Assembly: GCA_019114585.1 (NCBI GenBank)
Contig: DXFE01000041.1
Location: 1 to 21,111, forward strand
Reading direction: 5' to 3'
DNA from: Gemmiger_A avium
GTDB taxonomy: Bacteria; Bacillota; Clostridia; Oscillospirales; Ruminococcaceae
Length of the DNA: 21,111 nt
The notes beneath the pieces are model-generated. The model was not told the origin of the DNA. It was given only the letters and a program-made list of their open reading frames with translations, and searched no databases. A program made the position numbers and the translations under genes. Shown piece after piece: positions 15,538-21,111 of the stretch (the stretch's first letter is position 1; the number at the start of each line of letters is the position of its first letter).

Positions 15538-15936
15538 GTCATGGGCGGCTATTTTTCATAACAGAGTTCCATGCAAATATTTCTTCTGACCACCCGCGCA
15601 CAGCGGGTCAAGGCCATGCGGACAGCCGGGTCAACTGCCGAGCGGCGGGTACGCCCCGCCATTATTGATTGAGTTAAAAGCTCAATTTTATAAGTTGGTT
15701 ACTTTATAACCATACGCGGTCACGCGTGCATCAACTTGTAAAACGATCAATAAGAGTAGTAAAAGTAAGTATTTGCTATATAGACTCTGTTCAGGAAGGC
15801 CCCGGGCGCGGTATGCGCCGCGCGGGTGCTGTCATGGAACCACGATCTTTTCACGGGCGGATGTGCGCGGGCGCATCCGCCCGTTTTTTGTCGTTCGGAC
15901 GCGGCGCCGCAGTAAAGGAAAAAGGAGTACGCGAGC
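15538..15936 (+). promoter_or_regulatory. Long structured leader of speD with an internal terminator
   Basis: Between the promoter and the speD start there are at least six local hairpins: 15592-15608 (ACCCGC/GCGGGT), 15644-15660 (GGCGGG/CCCGCC), 15668-15686 (ATTGAG/CTCAAT), 15696-15712 (TGGTTA/TAACCA), 15714-15727 (ACGCG/CGCGT) and 15806-15823 (GCGCGG/CCGCGC). They are followed by the terminator at 15853-15889. The speD ribosome site (AAAGGAG, 15921-15927) comes 30 nt after the T run. GCGCCGCGC at 15815-15823 could pair, with one bulged G, with 15865-15874 inside the terminator stem, giving a possible antiterminator. I do not recognise conserved cores of SAM, lysine or guanidine riboswitches here. 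Confidence 0.55.
15853..15889 (+). terminator. Strong intrinsic terminator upstream of speD
   Basis: ACGGGCGGATGTGC pairs with GCGCATCCGCCCGT in a 14-bp stem with one G-U pair and a 4-nt loop, followed by six T (15884-15889). No plus-strand protein gene lies upstream to be terminated, which points to attenuation of the polyamine operon or to a separate short RNA. Confidence 0.85.
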
Positions 15937-16695
15937 ATGGAGGAAAAGATCAAACTGTACGGGTTCAACAACCTGACCAAGGCGCTGAGCTTCAACATCT
16001 ACGACGTATGCTATGCCAAGACCGCCCGGGAACTGCGGGACTACATCGGCTACATCGACGGGCAGTACAACTCGGAGCGTCTGACCAATATTCTGACCAC
16101 CCTGACCGACATGATCGGGGCCAAGGTGCTGAACATCGCCCGGCAGGACTACGATCCCCAGGGCGCGTCGGTCTGCATCCTGATTGCGGAGCCCAGCCTG
16201 CTGCCCGCCGGCGAGATGCAGCTGGCCCATCTGGACAAGAGCCATGTGACGGTGCACACCTATCCCGAATACCACCCCGAGACCTGTCTGGCCACCTTCC
16301 GGGTGGACATCGACGTGGCTACCTGCGGCGAGATCACCCCGCTGTCCACGCTGGATTACCTGATCGGCTCCTTTGATTCGGACATCATCACCATGGACTA
16401 CCGGGTGCGGGGCTTTACCCGGGACGTGTACGGCCGCAAGCTGTTCAACGACCTGAACATGCGCTCCATCCAGGATTTCATCGCCCCCGAGACCCTGCTG
16501 CGGTACGACGCGGTGGACCTGAACGTATACGGGGCAAACCTGTTCCACACCAAGATGATGGTCAAGGAGATTGACCTGCAGAACTACCTGTTCAAGACCG
16601 ACGCCTACGAGCTGCCCCCCCGCACCCGGCTGGAGATCATGGACAACCTGCGCCGGGAGATGATCGAAATCTTCAGCGGACGCAACATTTACTAA
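15937..16695 (+). CDS. speD: S-adenosylmethionine decarboxylase proenzyme
   Basis: Makes decarboxylated AdoMet, the aminopropyl donor for spermidine synthesis. The 252-residue protein is of the long E. coli-like bacterial class (about 264 residues), not the short 120-residue form typical of Bacillus. The self-cleavage motif LDKSHVTVHTYPE is intact. S102 becomes the pyruvoyl group, leaving a beta chain of residues 1-101 and an alpha chain from 102. The neighbouring YPEYHPE and the C-terminal NLFHTKM segment are also typical of this class. AAAGGAG sits 9 bases before the ATG. It is the first gene of the polyamine operon and lies behind a terminator-containing leader; speA follows after 12 bp, with its ribosome site overlapping the speD stop codon. 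Confidence 0.95.
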   Translation: MEEKIKLYGFNNLTKALSFNIYDVCYAKTARELRDYIGYIDGQYNSERLTNILTTLTDMIGAKVLNIARQDYDPQGASVCILIAEPSLLPAGEMQLAHLDKSHVTVHTYPEYHPETCLATFRVDIDVATCGEITPLSTLDYLIGSFDSDIITMDYRVRGFTRDVYGRKLFNDLNMRSIQDFIAPETLLRYDAVDLNVYGANLFHTKMMVKEIDLQNYLFKTDAYELPPRTRLEIMDNLRREMIEIFSGRNIY

Positions 16696-16707
16696 GGAGG
16701 CACGGGA

Positions 16708-18162
16708 ATGCGGGATCAGAGCCGTGCGCCCATTTATGAGGCGCTGGAAGCATTCAAGCGGGCCCGGGTGGTGCCCTTTGACGTACCCGGCCACAAGCGG
16801 GGCCGGGGCAACCCGGAACTGACCGCCCTGCTGGGCGAAAAATGCGTGAGCATGGACGTGAACAGCATGAAGCCACTGGACAATCTGTGCCACCCGGTAT
16901 CGGTGATCCGGGAGGCGGAGGAACTGGCGGCGGAGGCGTTCGGCGCGGCCCACGCCTTTCTGATGGTGGGCGGCACCACCAGCGCGGTGCAGAGCATGGT
17001 GCTGTCGGTGGCCGGCCGCGGGGACAAGATCATCCTGCCCCGGAACGTGCACCGCAGCGTCATGGGCGCCATGGTGCTCTGCGGTGCGGTGCCGGTGTAT
17101 GTGAACCCGGACTGCGACGACCGGCTGGGCATCCCCCTGGGGATGCGGCTGGATCAGGTGGAAAAGGCCATCCGGGAAAACCCGGACGCCAAGGCCATTC
17201 TGGTAAACAATCCCACCTACTACGGCATCTGCTCCGACCTGCGGGGCATCGTAAAGCTGGCCCACGAGGCCGGGATGCTGTGTCTGGCGGACGAAGCCCA
17301 CGGCACCCACTTTTATTTCAGCGACCATCTGCCGGTATCGGCCATGGCGGCCGGGGCGGACATGGCCGCGGTCAGCATGCACAAATCCGGCGGCAGCCTG
17401 ACCCAGAGCTCCCTGCTGCTCACCGGCCCCGCCATGAGCGAGGGCCATGTGCGGCAGATCATCAACCTGACCCAGACCACCAGCGGCTCCTACCTGCTGC
17501 TGAGCAGTCTGGATATCTCCCGGCGCAACCTGGCGCTGCGGGGCAAGGAAGCCTTTGACGGGGTGGTGCGGCTGGCCGAATACGCCCGGGAGGAGATCAA
17601 CGCCATCGGCGGCTACTACGCCTACAGCCGGGAGCTGATCAACGGGGACAGTATCTTTGATTTTGACGTGACCAAGCTGTCGGTGAACACCCTGGACGTG
17701 GGTCTGGCCGGCATCGAGGTCTACGACCTGCTGCGGGACGAGTACGACATCCAGATCGAGTTCGGCGATCTGGGCAACATCCTGGCCTATCTGTCCATCG
17801 GGGACCGTCCCCGGGAGGTGGAGCGGCTGGTGAGCGCCCTGGCCGAGGTGCGCCGCCGGTTCGGCCGGGCCGACCGGGCGGGCCTGATGAAGCAGGAGTA
17901 CATTGACCCCCAGGTGGCGGTAAGCCCCCAGGACGCCTTCTATGCGCCCAAGGAGTCCCTGCCTCTGCGGGAAACCGAGGACCGGGTGTGCAGCGAGTTC
18001 GTCATGTGCTACCCGCCGGGCATCCCTATCCTGGCCCCCGGCGAGCGGATCACCGGGCCGATCCTGGACTACATTGAATACGCCAAGGCCAAGGGCTGCT
18101 CCATGACCGGCCCCGAGGACGCGGATATCCGCCGGCTCAACGTGCTGAAAGGAGAGTATTGA
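16708..18162 (+). CDS. speA: Arginine decarboxylase, PLP fold-type I (SpeA/YaaO family)
   Basis: Predicted to decarboxylate arginine to agmatine. This is the Orn/Lys/Arg decarboxylase family in its Bacillus-like form of about 480 residues, lacking the N-terminal wing domain of E. coli enzymes. Visible motifs are FDVPGHKRG at 23-31, VGGTTSAVQS around residue 90, LADEAHGTHF (PLP-contacting Asp and His) and SMHKSGGSLTQSS with K226 as the PLP lysine. A C-terminal domain follows with YPPGIPILAPGE. Substrate choice among arginine, lysine and ornithine cannot be read from sequence; agmatinase two genes downstream argues for arginine. The start has AAGGAGG 7 bases upstream. speE begins three bases after the stop. 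Confidence 0.9.
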   Translation: MRDQSRAPIYEALEAFKRARVVPFDVPGHKRGRGNPELTALLGEKCVSMDVNSMKPLDNLCHPVSVIREAEELAAEAFGAAHAFLMVGGTTSAVQSMVLSVAGRGDKIILPRNVHRSVMGAMVLCGAVPVYVNPDCDDRLGIPLGMRLDQVEKAIRENPDAKAILVNNPTYYGICSDLRGIVKLAHEAGMLCLADEAHGTHFYFSDHLPVSAMAAGADMAAVSMHKSGGSLTQSSLLLTGPAMSEGHVRQIINLTQTTSGSYLLLSSLDISRRNLALRGKEAFDGVVRLAEYAREEINAIGGYYAYSRELINGDSIFDFDVTKLSVNTLDVGLAGIEVYDLLRDEYDIQIEFGDLGNILAYLSIGDRPREVERLVSALAEVRRRFGRADRAGLMKQEYIDPQVAVSPQDAFYAPKESLPLRETEDRVCSEFVMCYPPGIPILAPGERITGPILDYIEYAKAKGCSMTGPEDADIRRLNVLKGEY

Positions 18163-18164
18163 GG

Positions 18165-19025
18165 ATGGAGTTCTGGTTTTCCGAAGCGCAGACCCCCAAC
18201 GTAAAGCTGTCCATCCGGGTGGATAAGCAGCTGTACAGCGGGCAGAGCGAATTCCAGCGCATCGACGTGTTTGAATCGCCGGAGTTCGGCCGGTTCCTGA
18301 CGCTGGACGGCTACATGATGCTCACCGAAAAGGACGAGTTCATCTACCACGAAATGATCACCCATGTGCCAATGGCGGTACACCCTCATGTGCGGCGGGT
18401 GCTGGTGATCGGCGCCGGGGACGGCGGCGTGATCCGGGAGCTGACCCGCTACCCGGAGATCGAATCCATCGACATGGTGGAGATCGACCCCCAGGTGGTG
18501 GAGGTCTGCCGGGAGTATCTGCCCCAGACCGCCTGCAAGCTGGACGATCCCCGGGTGCACATCCACTACGAGGACGGTCTGAAATACATCCGCCGGTTTG
18601 AGGATGCGTATGACCTGATCATCGTGGATTCCACCGACCCGTTCGGCCCCGGCGAGGGGCTGTTTACCCGGGAGTTCTACGGCAACTGCTACAAGGCCCT
18701 GCGGGAGGACGGCATCATGGTCAACCAGCATGAGAGCCCCTTCTACGACGAGGACGCGGTGGCCTGCCAGCGGGCCCACAAACGGATTGTGGAGTCCTTC
18801 CCCATCAGCCGGGTGTACCAGGCCCACATCCCCACCTATCCCAGCGGTCACTGGCTGTTCGGCTTTGCCAGTAAGAAGTATCATCCGCTGAAAGACCTGA
18901 ACGAAGGGCGCTGGAATGCCCGGGGTCTGGCCTGCAAATACTACACCACCACCCTGCACCGGGGTGCGTTCTACATTCCCGCCTATGTGGAGGAGCTTTT
19001 GAAAAATGTTGAATCCGAATATTGA
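18165..19025 (+). CDS. speE: Spermidine synthase (polyamine aminopropyltransferase)
   Basis: Transfers the aminopropyl group from decarboxylated AdoMet to putrescine. The 286 residues match the Bacillus SpeE layout: an N-terminal beta domain starting MEFWFSE with SEFQRIDVFESPEFG and EKDEFIYHEM, then a Rossmann-type core with GAGDGG at 83-88 and the catalytic VDSTDP (D155, D158). The C-terminal part contains IPTYPSG, which lies near the substrate pocket. The loop after the catalytic Asp reads FGPGEGLF, where B. subtilis SpeE, as I recall it, has VGPAVNLF. The ATG at 18165 is preferred over a TTG two codons earlier; AAAGGAG lies 10 bases ahead of it. The end overlaps speB by 20 bp. Confidence 0.93.
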   Translation: MEFWFSEAQTPNVKLSIRVDKQLYSGQSEFQRIDVFESPEFGRFLTLDGYMMLTEKDEFIYHEMITHVPMAVHPHVRRVLVIGAGDGGVIRELTRYPEIESIDMVEIDPQVVEVCREYLPQTACKLDDPRVHIHYEDGLKYIRRFEDAYDLIIVDSTDPFGPGEGLFTREFYGNCYKALREDGIMVNQHESPFYDEDAVACQRAHKRIVESFPISRVYQAHIPTYPSGHWLFGFASKKYHPLKDLNEGRWNARGLACKYYTTTLHRGAFYIPAYVEELLKNVESEY

Positions 19026-19857
19026 GACCTTCCTGTGCTGCGACGCGCCCTGGGATGAGGCGAAAACCGTTCTGTTCGGCGCGCCGTTCGACAGCACCAC
19101 CTCTTTCCGGCCGGGCACCCGGTTCGGCCCGGGGGCCATCCGGCACGAGAGCTTCGGGCTGGAGAGCTACAGCCCCTACCAGGATAAGGATCTGCTGGAC
19201 GCCTCGGTGCTGGACAGCGGCGATCTGGAACTCTGCCTGGGGGATTCGGTCAAGGCGCTGGCCCAGATCGAGGAGCGGGCCGCCCAGATTCTGGACGGCG
19301 GCAAGCGGCCCTTTTTGCTGGGCGGCGAGCATCTGGTGACGCTGGGGGCGTTCCGGGCGGTACAGGCCCGGTACCCGGAGGTACACATCCTGCATTTTGA
19401 CGCCCACGCCGATCTGCGGCAGGATTATCTGGGCGCGCCCCTCTCCCACGCCTGCGTGCTGCGCCGGTGCTGGGAACTGGTGGGCGACGGCCGGATCTTC
19501 CAGTTCGGCATCCGTTCCGGCGACCGGGAGGAATTCCGCTGGGGGGCCGAGCATGTGACCACCCACCGGTTCGACCTGGAAGGGCTGGAGGAAGTGCTGG
19601 ATAAGCTGGCCGGCAAGCCGGTGTACTTTACGCTGGATCTGGACGTGCTGGACCCGTCGGTATTTCCGGGCACCGGCACCCCGGAGCCGGGCGGCGTGAG
19701 TTTCGATACGCTGCGCCGGGCGGTGACGCTGGTGTGCGGGCGGCTCAACATCGTGGGCTGCGACGTGAACGAGCTGAGCCCCGCTTACGATCCCACCGGC
19801 GCCTCCACGGCGGTGGCCGGCAAGATCGTGCGGGAGATGCTGCTGGCGCTGGATTGA
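19006..19857 (+). CDS. speB: Agmatinase (ureohydrolase family)
   Basis: Hydrolyses agmatine to putrescine and urea with a two-manganese centre, linking SpeA to SpeE. The 283-residue protein carries all ureohydrolase metal motifs: GGEHL (H109), DAHAD (D132, H134, D136) and DLDVLDP (D211, D213). The N-terminal FGAPFDSTTSFRPGTRFGP, with a GPGAIRHES segment, is typical of agmatinases and guanidine-type ureohydrolases. The start overlaps speE and has GGAGGAG 10 bases upstream, so translation is probably coupled. Members of the family can act on other guanidino compounds; the operon context makes agmatine the most likely substrate. Confidence 0.93.
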   Translation: MLNPNIETFLCCDAPWDEAKTVLFGAPFDSTTSFRPGTRFGPGAIRHESFGLESYSPYQDKDLLDASVLDSGDLELCLGDSVKALAQIEERAAQILDGGKRPFLLGGEHLVTLGAFRAVQARYPEVHILHFDAHADLRQDYLGAPLSHACVLRRCWELVGDGRIFQFGIRSGDREEFRWGAEHVTTHRFDLEGLEEVLDKLAGKPVYFTLDLDVLDPSVFPGTGTPEPGGVSFDTLRRAVTLVCGRLNIVGCDVNELSPAYDPTGASTAVAGKIVREMLLALD

Positions 19858-19863
19858 TTTGGG

Positions 19864-19907
19864 GCCAATCTGGGGAAATATAGCCAATCTGGGGACCAGT
19901 CCCCAGA
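19864..19907 (+). repeat. Direct repeat plus GGGGA-type palindrome between speB and the next gene
   Basis: GCCAATCTGGGGA occurs at 19864-19876 and again at 19883-19895. The second copy continues into the perfect hairpin TCTGGGGA-CCAG-TCCCCAGA (19888-19907). No T run follows, so it is not a standard terminator. It resembles REP-type palindromes by its GGGGAC/GTCCCC arms and could protect or process the operon mRNA. Confidence 0.7.
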
Positions 19908-19934
19908 CCCCATCATAATAAAGGAGTGTTGACC

Positions 19935-21111
19935 ATGAGCAAGGTATTGATCATCGGCTGCGGCGGCGTTGCCGGCGTAGCCATCCACAAGTGCTGCCAG
20001 AACAGTGAGGTTTTCACCGAGATCTGCATCGCCAGCCGCACCAAATCCAAGTGCGACGCGCTGAAGGCCAAACTGGAGGGCACCACCTCCACCGTTATCA
20101 CCACCGAGCAGGTGGATGCGGACAACTTTGACGAGCTGTGCGCCCTGATCCGCAAGGTACAGCCGGATCTGGTGATGAACATTGCCCTGCCCTACCAGGA
20201 TCTGACCATCATGGACGCCTGCCTGGCCTGCGGCGTGAACTATCTGGACACCGCCAACTACGAGCCGGAGAACCTGGATGATCCCGAGTGGAAAGCCAAC
20301 TACGAAAAGCGCTGCAAGGAGCAGGGCTTCTCCGCCTACTTTGACTACAGCTACCAGTGGGCCTATCAGGAGAAGTTCAAGGCCGCGGGCCTGACCGCCC
20401 TGCTGGGCACCGGTTTTGACCCGGGCGTGACCCAGGTGTACTGCGCCTGGGCCCAGAAGCACCTGTTTGACGAGATCCACACCATTGACATTCTGGACTG
20501 CAACGGCGGCGACCACGGCTATCCTTTCGCCACCAACTTCAACCCGGAGATCAACCTGCGGGAGGTCAGCGCCCCCGGTTCCTACTGGGAGAACGGCCAC
20601 TGGGTGGAAGTGCCCGCCATGAGCATCAAGCGGGAATATAACTTCGACCAGGTGGGCGACAAGGACATGTACCTGCTGCACCACGAGGAGATCGAGTCCC
20701 TGGCCAAGAACATCCCGGGCGTAAAGCGCATCCGCTTCTTCATGACCTTCGGCCAGAGCTACCTGACCCACATGAAGTGTCTGGAGAACGTGGGCATGCT
20801 CTCCACCACCCCCATCGAGTTTGAGTGCCATCAGATCGTGCCCATCCAGTTCCTGAAAGCCCTGCTGCCCGATCCCGCCAGCCTGGGCCCCCGCACCGTG
20901 GGCAAGACCAACATCGGCTGCATCTACACCGGCGTCAAGGATGGCAAAGAGCGTACCATCTATATCTACAACGTCTGCGACCATCAGGAGTGCTACAAGG
21001 AGCTGGGCAGCCAGGCCATCAGCTATACCACCGGCGTGCCCGCTATGATCGGCACCGCTCTGGTGGCCAATGGCCAGTGGCGCAAGCCCGGCGTCTACAA
21101 CCTGGAGGAGA
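19935..21111 (+). CDS. Carboxynorspermidine dehydrogenase-like protein (saccharopine dehydrogenase family), cut by the right edge
   Basis: Expected to condense an amine such as putrescine or diaminopropane with aspartate semialdehyde, using NADPH, to give carboxyspermidine or carboxynorspermidine. The 392 visible residues begin with a Rossmann NAD(P) site (VLIIGCGGVAG, residues 4-14) and SRT just after the second strand. They continue with MNIALPYQDLTIMDACLACGVNYLDTANYE and GFDPGVTQVYCAWAQKH, which fit the saccharopine dehydrogenase-like family. Members are about 400-420 residues, so only the tail is missing. AAGGAG is 8 bases before the ATG. Its place after speDAEB supports a polyamine role over lysine metabolism; a carboxynorspermidine decarboxylase (nspC) would be expected just beyond the edge. 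Confidence 0.85.
   Translation, partial: MSKVLIIGCGGVAGVAIHKCCQNSEVFTEICIASRTKSKCDALKAKLEGTTSTVITTEQVDADNFDELCALIRKVQPDLVMNIALPYQDLTIMDACLACGVNYLDTANYEPENLDDPEWKANYEKRCKEQGFSAYFDYSYQWAYQEKFKAAGLTALLGTGFDPGVTQVYCAWAQKHLFDEIHTIDILDCNGGDHGYPFATNFNPEINLREVSAPGSYWENGHWVEVPAMSIKREYNFDQVGDKDMYLLHHEEIESLAKNIPGVKRIRFFMTFGQSYLTHMKCLENVGMLSTTPIEFECHQIVPIQFLKALLPDPASLGPRTVGKTNIGCIYTGVKDGKERTIYIYNVCDHQECYKELGSQAISYTTGVPAMIGTALVANGQWRKPGVYNLEE

Noticed and set aside
15538..15936. A known SAM, lysine or guanidine riboswitch in the speD leader
   Set aside because: I could not find the conserved core sequences of these classes by eye; only a covariance search could settle it.
15832..17448. A 538-codon minus-strand frame opposite speD and speA
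   Set aside because: It is antisense to two enzymes with intact catalytic motifs, and its product is low-complexity and Val/His/Gln-rich.
18159..18164. TTG start two codons upstream of the speE ATG
   Set aside because: The TTG is only 4 bases from the ribosome site, while the ATG at 18165 has a workable distance and matches the family N-terminus.

Overview
The window is GC-rich and looks like a gut-type Clostridia genome, probably Oscillospiraceae/Ruminococcaceae (Faecalibacterium, Subdoligranulum or Gemmiger-like). The reasons are strong AGGAGG ribosome sites, intrinsic terminators, Firmicute-style sbcDC, a reduced type IV pilus cluster, an OPT/PqqD pair and a polyamine cluster typical of that group. 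The family assignment is inference; no rRNA or other taxonomic marker is present. No tRNA, CRISPR array, IS element or phage gene was found.

Layout, left to right. (1) 1-159, minus: the N-terminus of a secreted protein cut by the window edge, preceded by an AT-rich spacer (160-596) holding a terminator and candidate promoters. (2) 597-4498, minus: sbcD-sbcC, the Mre11/Rad50-type DNA-end nuclease, with an ATGA overlap. (3) 4571-10627, minus: one tight operon running from a transglutaminase-like lipoprotein through a PilC/GspF platform protein, four small single-membrane-segment (pseudopilin-like) proteins and the ATPase PilT to a BTAD-type regulator. It starts at a good promoter (10680-10708) and ends at a clear terminator (4513-4551). 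(4) 10845-14000, minus: a 1051-residue membrane c-di-GMP enzyme with order sensor, degenerate GGDEF, EAL, PAS-like, intact GGDEF, with its own promoter. (5) 14189-15269, minus: a truncated OPT oligopeptide transporter running directly into a PqqD-family gene that has lost its 5' end. This looks like an internal deletion or an assembly join. (6) 15503-21111, plus: a polyamine operon speD-speA-speE-speB followed by a carboxynorspermidine dehydrogenase-like gene cut by the right edge. It is preceded by a roughly 400-nt structured leader that contains a strong intrinsic terminator upstream of speD.

How the genes work together. In the polyamine operon SpeA makes agmatine, SpeB hydrolyses it to putrescine, SpeD supplies decarboxylated AdoMet and SpeE makes spermidine; the last gene suggests a second, aspartate-semialdehyde-dependent carboxyspermidine route. 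The pilus operon encodes a platform, candidate pseudopilins and a motor, and it ends in a regulator with a GGDEF-like relic. The c-di-GMP enzyme immediately upstream may be functionally linked to it.

The most interesting candidate for something undescribed is the speD leader (15538-15936). It carries at least six local hairpins, a 14-bp terminator stem and possibly an arginine-rich leader peptide, and I do not recognise it as a known riboswitch class.
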